Shown here piece after piece: positions 43,991 to 52,707 of a DNA stretch of 64,000 nucleotides (position 1 is its first letter; each line of letters starts with the position of its first letter). The notes beneath the pieces were generated by a model. That model was not told the origin of the DNA. It made no database searches and saw only the letters and a program-made list of their open reading frames with translations. Origin of the DNA: JBGSOV01 sp964558715 (lineage in GTDB: Bacteria; Patescibacteriota; Gracilibacteria; CAIRYL01; GCA-016699755); assembly GCA_964558715.1 (NCBI GenBank), contig CAZLFD010000003.1, positions 4,008 to 68,007 of the forward strand, read 5' to 3'. Made by a program: the position numbers and the translations under genes.

Positions 43991-44295
43991 GTTTAAGTGG
44001 TCTTGTTAAGGTTCTTTAGAGTCTGTTTGTTTTTGTGGGTGTTTGTGTGGTGTGTAGTCTTTGTGTGTGTTGGTTTGAGGTGTTTGTTTATTTGTGTGTT
44101 CCGAAACCATTTCTTGCTCGAGGTTTCATAAAACTATAATCGAACAAAGTGTAATCCGTCAAACTTTTTATGTTGAAAAAGTCAATGATCATGTTTTGGT
44201 ATACTTTTATGATTTACGAAAAAGCCTGTCAATCAAGTTTTTTACTGGCTTCTCTTACGCAATGACTTTTGAATTATTTCCCCCGAAGATTATTC
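43991..44295. other. G/T-only tract and AT-rich spacer before murC
   Basis: From about 44025 to 44100 the plus strand is almost only G and T (three A, one C in 76 nt). It is followed by a hairpin GAAACC (44103-44108) with GGTTTC (44122-44127) and an AT-rich region up to the murC stop. No gene. The tract directly follows the structured region, so it may be its 3' tail. Confidence 0.55.
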
Positions 44296-45603
44296 TTACG
44301 ACTCCAAAAATCCTTCTACTACCTGGTGTACTGGCCCTGCTCCAATACTTATTACTACATCTCCGGTCTTGGTTTCTTGCTGAAGCAGTGTAATCGTTTG
44401 GGCAAAGTCGACCGTGTGCCGAGCTCGTGTGCCATTGCTGCTGATTTTCTCGACCAATTGTTCCGCAGAAACAGATTGCACATCTTCTTCGCTATCCCGC
44501 ACACGGTAGATGTTGGGAATTAATACTTCATCGGCATCTGCAAAACTGGCGGCGAACTCTTCGAGGAACTCGTGCGTACGACTGTATTGGTGTGGCTGAA
44601 ACACTGCCCAGAGCTTTTGCTGGGGGAATTTTTCGCGGAAGGCGGACAAGGTGGCTCGCAGTTCGGTAGGATGATGTGCATAATCGTCGAAGAGCTGAAC
44701 ATCATTCTTTTCACCCTTGTGCTCAAAACGCCGCCAGGTTCCGCGGAATTGTGCCAATGATTGTTGCGCGAATTCGAGCGGCAGTTCAAGCGCCTGAAAC
44801 AACGCAAGTACGTGCGCGGCATTCTGGCGATTGTGGTCACCAGGAATCGCCATTTCTGGCACCTGGCTTAAAAACTCAGCGGAATCAATTTTTTGCGCGG
44901 CAATGCTGCCAAAAAGTTCCTTGATCTTTACATCCGAAAAATCGGCGATCAGTACTCCCGATTCAGGCAAGCGCGCAGCAAATGCACGGAAGGCCTCGAA
45001 ATAAGCCTCTTCATCTGCAAAAAAATCAAGGTGATCGGGCTCACAGTTGGTGACAATAATGATGTTTGGTGAAAGATGGTGAAAGGAGTTGTGGTATTCG
45101 CAACTTTCAACGACAAACAGCCCACATTCGTTTTCATTACACAGCACCGGCGGTGCAGAAAGCCGGATATTTTTACCACCCCACTCAAAGACTTTTGTGC
45201 CAAGGATGACAAGTGGGTCAGCAAAAGCTTCTTCGAGGGCTAATCCAGCCATGGCCGTAGTGGTCGATTTGCCATGCGTACCGCAGATTGAAACCGTGTT
45301 TGAGGCTTGCGAAATATCGCCCAGTGCGGCGAAGTAGGATTTTTCAGCAATTTTCAATTCTTTTGCGCGCATACGTTCGGGGTTCTCTGGCATAATCGCT
45401 TCAGAGTAGACGAGCTCGTAACTTTCGGGGTCGAGGTTATCTGCATTATGCTCCGGAAAAATATAAATGCCTTCTGCACGAAGCTCATCAAGCAACGGCG
45501 AAGGGGCTTCGTCGGAGCCGACCACTTCGACGCCCTTTGAAACAAAAAAACGCGCAAGTGCGCTCATGCCAATTCCGCCGATACCGACAAAGTGTGCCTT
45601 CAT
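44296..45603 (-). CDS. murC: UDP-N-acetylmuramate--L-alanine ligase
   Basis: 435 residues. Adds the first amino acid to the peptidoglycan precursor in the cytoplasm. FVGIGGIGMSALARFFVSKG at the N-terminus, ATP loop ICGTHGKSTTTAM, VVESCEYHNSFHHLSP, NCEPDHLDFF, PGDHNRQNAAH, and DDYAHHPTELRAT. Its ATG overlaps the stop of the sigma-factor gene by 4 nt, an unusual coupling of envelope synthesis to an ECF sigma factor. No other mur genes are in the window. Confidence 0.96.
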   Translation of the reverse strand: MKAHFVGIGGIGMSALARFFVSKGVEVVGSDEAPSPLLDELRAEGIYIFPEHNADNLDPESYELVYSEAIMPENPERMRAKELKIAEKSYFAALGDISQASNTVSICGTHGKSTTTAMAGLALEEAFADPLVILGTKVFEWGGKNIRLSAPPVLCNENECGLFVVESCEYHNSFHHLSPNIIIVTNCEPDHLDFFADEEAYFEAFRAFAARLPESGVLIADFSDVKIKELFGSIAAQKIDSAEFLSQVPEMAIPGDHNRQNAAHVLALFQALELPLEFAQQSLAQFRGTWRRFEHKGEKNDVQLFDDYAHHPTELRATLSAFREKFPQQKLWAVFQPHQYSRTHEFLEEFAASFADADEVLIPNIYRVRDSEEDVQSVSAEQLVEKISSNGTRARHTVDFAQTITLLQQETKTGDVVISIGAGPVHQVVEGFLES

Positions 45604-46151
45604 TTCTCGGCCTCTAAACTGTCGCGCAGTTTCTTGAGTCCGCGCGATTGTAAGATGCGGATCGCTGTTTCACTCTTGCCGAGCACAGTGGCGATTTCGG
45701 AATTTTTCTGTTCGGAGAAGTATTTGAGAATAATCGCTTGTGCTTGCATTTCAGGCAAGTTCTTGAGGGCGGACATGATCCGTCGTCGGTCGACACTGGT
45801 CGACGTTTTTTCTGTAGCATCCGCCGTACTTGATTCGTCGACTACCGTTTCAGGAATCTCATCGAGCGGAACATTTTTGCGATAATGGTCAACCAAGACA
45901 TTCTTGGCAATACGAAATAGCCATGCCGAAAAGGGCATGCTGTCTTTTTTCTGATACTTACCCAGGTGTTTCATCGTCTTAAAAAACACTTCAGATGTAA
46001 TGTCTTCTGCAACGGCTTCAGACGTGACGCGAAAAAAGATAAAGCGGTAGACTTGGTTTACATAGGTGTCGTACAGCACACCAAAAGATTCTTTATCCCC
46101 ATTTTGCGCGCGTATCACCAATGCGTCGATTTCTGCTTCACTTTTATCCAT
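45600..46151 (-). CDS. ECF-type RNA polymerase sigma factor
   Basis: 183 residues. Region 2: GVLYDTYVNQVYRFIFFRV, DITSEVFFKTMKHLGKYQ, AWLFRIAKNVLVDHYRK. Region 4: LPEMQAQAIILKYFSEQKNS and EIATVLGKSETAIRILQSRG (helix-turn-helix binding -35). The linker is Thr/Ser/Asp-rich. The start at 46151 (MDKSEAE) fits; an upstream TTG is unlikely. No anti-sigma gene is adjacent; murC overlaps downstream. It may direct envelope-stress genes, which is inference. Confidence 0.93.
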   Translation of the reverse strand: MDKSEAEIDALVIRAQNGDKESFGVLYDTYVNQVYRFIFFRVTSEAVAEDITSEVFFKTMKHLGKYQKKDSMPFSAWLFRIAKNVLVDHYRKNVPLDEIPETVVDESSTADATEKTSTSVDRRRIMSALKNLPEMQAQAIILKYFSEQKNSEIATVLGKSETAIRILQSRGLKKLRDSLEAEK

Positions 46152-46265
46152 ACAAGCCTGAAACACCGCTTGCTATTGTTGCGTAAAGCAGTGAAACACT
46201 GCAAGCAAATATCGCATAAAATCTGTAATTCACCTGTTTAGCAGGTCATACTTTTCTGCTGCAAT

Positions 46266-48059
46266 TTACTCCCACTCGATCGTACCGGGCGGCTTACTGG
46301 TAAGATCCAAAAACACGCATGAGATGCTATCTATCTCCATCAACGATTCTGCCATTTCTTTCAGCACATCTGGCGGAAAAATCACGGCTGTGGCTGTCAT
46401 CGCATTTTCACTTTGTATCGGGCGTAGGATGATCGACTCGGTTTCAGGCGTAACGCCAATGGGGAGGAGGATCACTGGAAACTGCCAAACACTTTCGTAC
46501 AGTCCGCGGTTTTCGATAATCGTACGAATGCGGGCATCTGCCTCTTGCAACATGGCAATGCGGTCGAGAGTGATTTTAGTAGGAGTTTTTGGATAGATGG
46601 TTTCAAAGTGCTCGGTATGTGAAATCGAAACCAATACCCGATTGATATCAGGGTACGCATTCGGAATCTTGCTAGCAGAGGCAAGTAGGTCATCGACCGG
46701 TTTATCGGTAAAAATCGCCGCTGGATGCCGATAACTGCGTGCATCGCCTTGTACCCCTACCGAGCGTACCGGGAGGATTTTGGTATGCAGTGCGAATTCG
46801 CTTTTTATGCGCGTAGTAATCTCATCTGCATGCGAAAGTGCATTCGGCTCGCTTTGGCACAAAATACGTACGCCCAGACCCGGCCCCGGAAACGGATGCC
46901 GCCCCACGACTTCTTCGGGCAGCCCCAGTTTACGGCCGATATCGCGAACTTCGTCTTTATAAAAATCTGCAAGCGGTTCGACAATACGCCCTTCGGCGAT
47001 CATTTTTTCAATCTCGGGCACGCGGTTGTGATGGGTTTTAATCTTGCTCGCGTGTTCGCTGCCGCCAGTTTCAATATGATCGGGGTAGATCGTGCCCTGG
47101 CCGAGCAACCATTTTTCATCTTCGAGCTCAAGTTTTTCTGCCCATTTGCGTTGCACATCAAGAAATGCATTGCCAATGGCAGCGCGCTTTGCTTCGGGGC
47201 CGGTAATGTCTTGTAGCTTTTCGAGAAAATGCTCGCTCTCGCTGGCGATGTGCAGATTTTTAAAACCAGCATCCGCCATCATCCGACCGACTTCTTTCGC
47301 CTCGTTTTTCCGCAGTAAGCCGCTGTCGACAAAAAGCCCAAAAACCCTGTCGGCACCGATTGCTTCGGTGAGTAAAGCAAAGGCGACCGAAGAGTCGACT
47401 CCACCGGAAACAAGTAAAAAAACATTCTTGTTTTCGAGTTTTTTATCCAGATCGGCGATGATGTGCTCGGCAGCTTTCGCTACGCTCCACGTACCCGCAG
47501 CACCGCAGATGCTCACGAAATTACCAAGTATTTCCATGCCGTACTCCGAGTGAGTCACCTCGGGGTGAAATTGCACGGAATAGAGTTTTTGCTCTGGATT
47601 TTCGTAAGTGGCAATCGGGCAGATGTCGGTACTGCCGGTCGCCCGAAAGCCTTGGGGCAACTCAGTGACCGAATCGCCGTGATTCATCCACACGGTGGAA
47701 ATTTCGGGAATATCAGTGAACAACTCACCGTTTTGATGCGTAAACACGGCCTCGCCATATTCTTTTTGGCGTGATTCAATACTTCCGCCAAAGTGATGCG
47801 CCAGGAGGTGGTGGCCATAGCAGATGCCCATAATTGGGATATCAAGATCGAAGATTTCTAAATCGGGGTGCGGTGCATTCTTTTCAAAAACCGATTGCGG
47901 CCCACCGGAAAGAATGATGCCATAGGGGTTCAGGGCTTTGATTTCTGCAGCAGATGTTTTGACCGGAAGGATTTCGGAATACGCTGACAAACGCCGTACG
48001 CGGTTTCCGATCAGGTGGGCGAACTGGCTGCCGAAGTCGAGAATGACGATTGGTCTCAT
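46266..48059 (-). CDS. guaA: GMP synthase (glutamine-hydrolysing)
   Basis: 597 residues, longer than most (about 525). Converts XMP to GMP with glutamine and ATP. Class I amidotransferase: GICYGHHLLAHHFGG (Cys nucleophile) and VQFHPEVTHSEYG (His/Glu). ATP pyrophosphatase: LLVSGGVDSSVAFALL; C-terminal dimerisation domain: GRHPFPGPGLGVR and the end SKPPGTIEWE. The extra length lies mainly in the ATP-PPase to C-domain region. guaB is not in the window. Confidence 0.96.
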   Translation of the reverse strand: MRPIVILDFGSQFAHLIGNRVRRLSAYSEILPVKTSAAEIKALNPYGIILSGGPQSVFEKNAPHPDLEIFDLDIPIMGICYGHHLLAHHFGGSIESRQKEYGEAVFTHQNGELFTDIPEISTVWMNHGDSVTELPQGFRATGSTDICPIATYENPEQKLYSVQFHPEVTHSEYGMEILGNFVSICGAAGTWSVAKAAEHIIADLDKKLENKNVFLLVSGGVDSSVAFALLTEAIGADRVFGLFVDSGLLRKNEAKEVGRMMADAGFKNLHIASESEHFLEKLQDITGPEAKRAAIGNAFLDVQRKWAEKLELEDEKWLLGQGTIYPDHIETGGSEHASKIKTHHNRVPEIEKMIAEGRIVEPLADFYKDEVRDIGRKLGLPEEVVGRHPFPGPGLGVRILCQSEPNALSHADEITTRIKSEFALHTKILPVRSVGVQGDARSYRHPAAIFTDKPVDDLLASASKIPNAYPDINRVLVSISHTEHFETIYPKTPTKITLDRIAMLQEADARIRTIIENRGLYESVWQFPVILLPIGVTPETESIILRPIQSENAMTATAVIFPPDVLKEMAESLMEIDSISCVFLDLTSKPPGTIEWE

Positions 48060-48077
48060 AGATATGGTGATTCTGCC

Positions 48078-49661
48078 TTAAGCCCGAAAAAAACGGGAGA
48101 GAAAGTTGCGCACGCGTAAGCCAAGTGTGGGACTGTCAGTACGCGAAAGAGCCACGCCAGCAAGAGTCCAGAATGTTAGCGCAACGACAGAAGATTCCCA
48201 CGAGTGGAGAAAGAGACAAGCCGCCGACACGCCGACTAAGCCTAGTAGTGAGGCCTTGCTCTCGGCGGTTCTTCGCCTAAGCAGCTGCAGGGCAACCATA
48301 GCAAGAATCGCCAAAAAGAGAACGAGGCCGATAATTCCGGATTCTAAACCGACTTGCAAATACCAACTCTCCGGCAAAAAACCAGTTTCACCCGGGCGGG
48401 CAAAGCGCGCGCTTGCCGGGCCAGCATCACCGAGGCCAAGGCCGAAGGGATATTGCATGATGTAATACGCACCATCGCTCCAGCGCTCCCAGTGGCCCTG
48501 GCTACTGCTAGGACGGAGGATGATGTTCCAAAAAAACGCGCCGTAAAACGCACGGATGAATACAAGCGCTCCTAAAAAGAGCGGAAAGACCATGCCCGCA
48601 AGCAGAGGAAAGGCTTGGCGGCGCGAGTTCCATGCCTGCAGCAAAAGCAGTAATGCCAGAAATAGCGCTGAAATCGCTAGTGATACCGGTCTGAGTGCAT
48701 CCCACTTTTCGATGACAAGCGCCGGAAAAAAGAGGCCAAAGATACCGCCGCCAAACAAGGCGAGGTAGCCAATAGCGACAAACGGGCGGGCGGATTGGAC
48801 GACAAAAAGCGCAGCCATAGCGGCGATCATACCGATCCATGCTGAGCGCGACCAGGTAAGAAACAGCACCGCTATACCGGCGACAAAAACGGCATAGAGC
48901 GAGATCCGCAACAAACGCGTGCTGGCTTGGGCAGCAAAAAAAAGAAAAAGCGGGAGAACGACCAGTAGATATGCACCCAATTGATTGGGGCCAGAAAGGG
49001 TGGATTGGATACGACAAAATTCTTCGTGCGTAATGCGGTTTTCGATCTTGTGGCAGTACGACAAGCCTTGTCCGGCCTCGGTAATGCCGTATTCACTGCT
49101 GTAACCAAAATTGACAAGGAACTCTTCGGGCAAGATAGTTTTTTGGAGTAACCCAAACGTGATCACTAGCGCAGCCGGACCCATAGCACAGGTAAAGAGT
49201 AGTTTTTTTTGCGCCGCCGTAAACGTGAGTTGACGCACCACCACAAAGGTGATCAGAAATAGGAGGCCGTACTTGGCGCCCCACACCATCTGCACCAGAT
49301 TCTGCGGAAAGCCATCCCCAGTAAACAGTACCCCTGTAACTAGCGATACGACTACAAAACCAGCGATGATGTAATCTAATAACCCTTTCTGCAAAGTTGA
49401 ACGGCGCTGCCACATAAGCGGGAGCACAAGCGCAAAAAAGCCAACAAGTAATATCTCTTTCCAGGCACTGATCAAAAACAAGAACACCGGTGGCGCATCA
49501 GCAAAAACCGCCATGAGCGCGGTACTGAAAAACGGATGAAACGGGAGTGCCGCCAAAATAACTGCCAGGATGAGAACAGCAATTCGCTGCATAAAAATAT
49601 CCGTAAAGATTGTTCGTATCTTCACGATTTTTGCGCCTTTTTGCAATCCATGCATCGTCAT
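48078..49661 (-). CDS. O-antigen ligase/polymerase-like (Wzy/WaaL) membrane protein
   Basis: 527 residues (504 if the internal ATG at 49592 is used), about 12 membrane helices. A large extracytoplasmic loop (about 380-430) contains SSSQGHWERWSDGAYYIMQYPFGLGLGDAG and PESWYLQVGLESGIIGLVLF, the pattern of the O-antigen ligase superfamily. It would polymerise or attach glycans outside the membrane. The 30 nt gap to the pilin-like genes supports the longer start and co-transcription. The cluster may build surface glycans or glycosylate pilin-like proteins; that is inference. Confidence 0.82.
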   Translation of the reverse strand: MTMHGLQKGAKIVKIRTIFTDIFMQRIAVLILAVILAALPFHPFFSTALMAVFADAPPVFLFLISAWKEILLVGFFALVLPLMWQRRSTLQKGLLDYIIAGFVVVSLVTGVLFTGDGFPQNLVQMVWGAKYGLLFLITFVVVRQLTFTAAQKKLLFTCAMGPAALVITFGLLQKTILPEEFLVNFGYSSEYGITEAGQGLSYCHKIENRITHEEFCRIQSTLSGPNQLGAYLLVVLPLFLFFAAQASTRLLRISLYAVFVAGIAVLFLTWSRSAWIGMIAAMAALFVVQSARPFVAIGYLALFGGGIFGLFFPALVIEKWDALRPVSLAISALFLALLLLLQAWNSRRQAFPLLAGMVFPLFLGALVFIRAFYGAFFWNIILRPSSSQGHWERWSDGAYYIMQYPFGLGLGDAGPASARFARPGETGFLPESWYLQVGLESGIIGLVLFLAILAMVALQLLRRRTAESKASLLGLVGVSAACLFLHSWESSVVALTFWTLAGVALSRTDSPTLGLRVRNFLSRFFRA

Positions 49662-49691
49662 TCCGACTTGACCAAAATCGAAGGGGCGATC

Positions 49692-50651
49692 TTATTGCAC
49701 CACACCGCTGGCAAACGTAGAAGTCACAACGTAACTGATTAAGACAACGACGATGCCGATGATCGCCCCAGTAATGACTTTTTTTCCGGATTCGACGCGG
49801 TCTTGATCGCCGAATGAGATGATCCATTGACTACCCCCGTACAAAAAAGCGACAAAGGCGACTACCGCTAAAAATTGTAGAAAGTACTGGATAATGGCGA
49901 TCGCCTCACGTACGCCAGTGTCGGCGTCGGGATTATAGGTGACCCTCCAATCGTTTCCGAGCAGGTTTGGATAGATGACTTCACGAATAAGGACATCGTT
50001 GACAAGAATTACTAACAAGCCGACACCGACCCACTGGAACACCGTCTTTTGTTGCGATATTTCTTCAGTTTCACCCAAGGCGACGATCATCTTGTAGCCC
50101 GATACCATCACATATACCACTGCGACGATGATGAGAATCCCCTTCACCCATTCAAGCAAGGCGAGTATCTCGATAATCGCCCTACCACTCGCTGTCGTCA
50201 AATTATCAGGGCTCGCCAAAACACCACTCACCACAACAGCACCGCCGCCATAGAGAATATCGAAGATCACCGTATCGACCACAAGCATGCCCACTAATCC
50301 GATGAGTGACCAGGCGACTCCCATTTTACCGGTGCTCACCTTGTCTTCTTCGCCATTACTCGTAACCAAGAGTAAAGAGCTCCATGCCAACCATGCAATG
50401 GCGATGGCTGCGACCAAAAACTTGATTATATCGACCACACTCAAAATAGCATTGGCGAGCATCCGTTGCCCGGGATTATTGATCACCTCGCCCACATCTG
50501 TTCCAGACTGGTCTTCGCATGCCAAGCCCGCAGCATTACAAGAAAAGGGGATTCCTTGATTTTGGCTGGCAAACGCGGTATCCATCACCACCGGAGTAAG
50601 TGAGAGAATCAAGCCGCAAACCGCCAGCAAGATGACAAAAATTGAACGCAT
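49692..50651 (-). CDS. Triplicated TrbC/VirB2-like pilin-family membrane protein, copy 2
   Basis: 319 residues, signal peptide about 1-29. Three repeats of a helix pair separated by short polar turns: TSNGEEDKVSTGKMGVAWSL, ALGETEEISQQKTVFQWVGV, SFGDQDRVESGKKVITGAII. This is the Mbov_0395/TrbC-like layout common in Patescibacteria, where proteins carry several pilin-like hairpins. Starts one base into the stop of the upstream paralogue (TGATG). Probable role in a type IV secretion-like or surface structure, unproven. Confidence 0.75.
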   Translation of the reverse strand: MRSIFVILLAVCGLILSLTPVVMDTAFASQNQGIPFSCNAAGLACEDQSGTDVGEVINNPGQRMLANAILSVVDIIKFLVAAIAIAWLAWSSLLLVTSNGEEDKVSTGKMGVAWSLIGLVGMLVVDTVIFDILYGGGAVVVSGVLASPDNLTTASGRAIIEILALLEWVKGILIIVAVVYVMVSGYKMIVALGETEEISQQKTVFQWVGVGLLVILVNDVLIREVIYPNLLGNDWRVTYNPDADTGVREAIAIIQYFLQFLAVVAFVAFLYGGSQWIISFGDQDRVESGKKVITGAIIGIVVVLISYVVTSTFASGVVQ

Positions 50652-51571
50652 CAGCCTGGATTAAAGACAGCTACAAGTGCAAAGGCCGAAAGAATGATTA
50701 CGATGCCTAAGAGCGACCCGCCGATGATTTCTTTTGCCTTGCGGTGGCGATCTTCATCGCCGAACGAAGTCACAAAATACCCTCCTGCGACAATAAATGA
50801 TGCCATCGCAAGGACACCCAAAAAGGTAAGGATAAAGCGGAGCAAGCCGACCATCTGCTGAGCAAAGCTTTCAATCTCTCCCTCGCCCGGGGCGCCACTG
50901 TCCGGGTAAAACACGGTGCGCACCAGCGGTTCGGCGAACATGGCGATCAGCAGACCAGAAAAGCCCCATTGAAAAATCTTTTTCGCGCTCGAAATAGTTT
51001 CTTCTTCGCCATTAGCGGTAATAAATTTGTAGCCGGCATAAAACACCGTCGCGATGGCAATCGGTGTCAGGGCGACTTGGATAAACGCCGTAATGCGAGC
51101 AAAAATCTGCTCAGCGCCAGCTTGGTTGATGATATCTGCGTTCGCGTTGGTGGGGGCAAAAGCATTGCCGATATCTACTGCCAGCGAAATAACGACGAAT
51201 CCGGCTATTCCCCAGCCCAGATTCTTGCGCTGCTCACTGATCATCTCTTCTCTTCCGGCACTACCGACCAGCGTGAGCAGATACACTACCCAGATCAAGA
51301 GCGCCACAAAAGCGAAGATATACTTGAACTGCGGCAAGACAAAATTGTAAAACAGATTGCGAATCGCCTCTACTGAGCTGCCGCCAGTCGGCTGTATCAT
51401 CACGTCAACCGGGTCAAAGACATCTGTCCAATCTCCTAAAACACCGCCACCCGCCTCGTTTCCTGGCACGGGGGCTTCAGGAACCTGCTGCGCTAAAGCT
51501 GTCTGGGGTTCTGCCCAGAGCAGTATTGCCACAAGGCCGACAACCAGTAAAACGAAGAATTTGGTTTTCAT
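50651..51571 (-). CDS. Triplicated TrbC/VirB2-like pilin-family membrane protein, copy 1
   Basis: 306 residues. Signal peptide to about residue 28 (ALAQQ). Three helix-pair repeats with turns SAGREEMISEQRKNLGWGIA, TANGEEETISSAKKIFQWGF and SFGDEDRHRKAKEIIGGSLL, homologous to the downstream gene. Start ATG 51571 is preferred; the upstream in-frame ATG would destroy the signal peptide. Divergent from nadK (77 nt between starts), so the operon promoter lies in that gap. Confidence 0.75.
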   Translation of the reverse strand: MKTKFFVLLVVGLVAILLWAEPQTALAQQVPEAPVPGNEAGGGVLGDWTDVFDPVDVMIQPTGGSSVEAIRNLFYNFVLPQFKYIFAFVALLIWVVYLLTLVGSAGREEMISEQRKNLGWGIAGFVVISLAVDIGNAFAPTNANADIINQAGAEQIFARITAFIQVALTPIAIATVFYAGYKFITANGEEETISSAKKIFQWGFSGLLIAMFAEPLVRTVFYPDSGAPGEGEIESFAQQMVGLLRFILTFLGVLAMASFIVAGGYFVTSFGDEDRHRKAKEIIGGSLLGIVIILSAFALVAVFNPG

Positions 51572-51648
51572 ATCGCTATAGTCTACAATTTTTGCGTGTT
51601 TTGCGCAACTGTTTGCCATTTTTATTGATATTCTCCACAATCTGAATC

Positions 51649-52506
51649 ATGTTTACTGCTGTCGCCGTTCACGCCCGGGAAACCCTTAAAGACCCAGTCG
51701 CTTTTCAAAGCTTGTTGGCAGAATTGTCGCAGTGCAGCAGCATTGTCGCGCTTACACCCGAAGCCCAAAAACATGTGACTGAAAAATATGCTCGCGTCGA
51801 TTTTCATGCCGATTACGATTTCTTTGTCATTTTCGGTGGCGACGGGAGCGTGCTCAACGTGCTCCATCGTCTCGAAAACCTTGATACGCCACTCTTGCCG
51901 ATTTCGGCAGGCACTCTGGGGTTTTTGGCAGAGATTCCGCCAGCCGATTTTTCTGCTTGCTGCCATCGGCTGACGACCAAAGAATACACCATCGACGAGC
52001 GCGCCCTGTTCGATGTGGTTCATATCGACGACAAGGGAAAACAAAAAGCCTTTCGCGCTCTTAATGAAGCCGTTGTTTCGCAACGTGCCGTGGCGCGCAT
52101 GGTGGCGCTCAAAACCCTAGTGAATAATGAATATCTGACGACCTACCGCGCCGATGGCGTGATGGTCGCGACCCCGACCGGTAGTACCGCCTATTCACTC
52201 GCGGCAGGCGGACCGATTGTCTATCCGCGTTTCGATGCGCTGATTCTGACACCAGTATCACCACATTCGTTTACCCACCGCTCGCTGCTTTTGCCAGGCG
52301 ACAAAAAAGTGACCATCATGCCCGATGATAGTAACCGCGAACCGGTAATGCTGACGATTGACGGGCAGATCACCGTACCAATCGAACAGGGTGAAAAAGT
52401 GGAGATTAGCATTGCCAAAGAAAAACTTAAATTCTTGCGCATGCCCGAGGAGCACTTCTTAAAAACACTCAAAAGGAAATTGCACTGGGGAAAGAATGCG
52501 GTGTAG
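51649..52506 (+). CDS. nadK: NAD kinase
   Basis: 285 residues. Phosphorylates NAD to NADP. GGDGS at 63-67, AGTLGFLAEIPP, LNEAVV, DGVMVATPTGSTAYSLAAGG, DGQITVPI. Full length; the ATG follows a short AT-rich gap from the divergent pilin-like operon. Confidence 0.96.
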   Translation: MFTAVAVHARETLKDPVAFQSLLAELSQCSSIVALTPEAQKHVTEKYARVDFHADYDFFVIFGGDGSVLNVLHRLENLDTPLLPISAGTLGFLAEIPPADFSACCHRLTTKEYTIDERALFDVVHIDDKGKQKAFRALNEAVVSQRAVARMVALKTLVNNEYLTTYRADGVMVATPTGSTAYSLAAGGPIVYPRFDALILTPVSPHSFTHRSLLLPGDKKVTIMPDDSNREPVMLTIDGQITVPIEQGEKVEISIAKEKLKFLRMPEEHFLKTLKRKLHWGKNAV

Positions 52507-52596
52507 GTAGCAATTAGCAATCTGCAATCAGGATATAGTGGTAAATCTGTGTGTCTGCCTAGAGGAAGAACTCAGCATCTTTGCTTGTGATTTCCT

Positions 52597-52707
52597 TTTC
52601 CCCTTGAGAGGAGGAGTGAGAGGGGGTAGATGACTATCTCTGGACTACTCTCATATTTCGCCAGTTTTCTACCCCTACCGCCCTCTTGAAGCAAGAGGCG
52701 GGAGGTC
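52597..52707. repeat. Inverted pair of family A hairpin repeats next to miaA
   Basis: Forward copy 52597-52632 (TTCCCCTTGAGAGGAGGAG, then GTGAGAGGGGGTAGATGA). Reverse copy 52669-52707 with CCTCTTG (52682-52688) and CAAGAGG (52692-52698) as stem. The reverse copy runs into the miaA stop codon (52706-52708). Confidence 0.65.

Noticed and set aside
44094..44393. 99-residue plus-strand frame
   Set aside because: Starts in the G/T tract and runs into the antisense of murC; no protein-like features.
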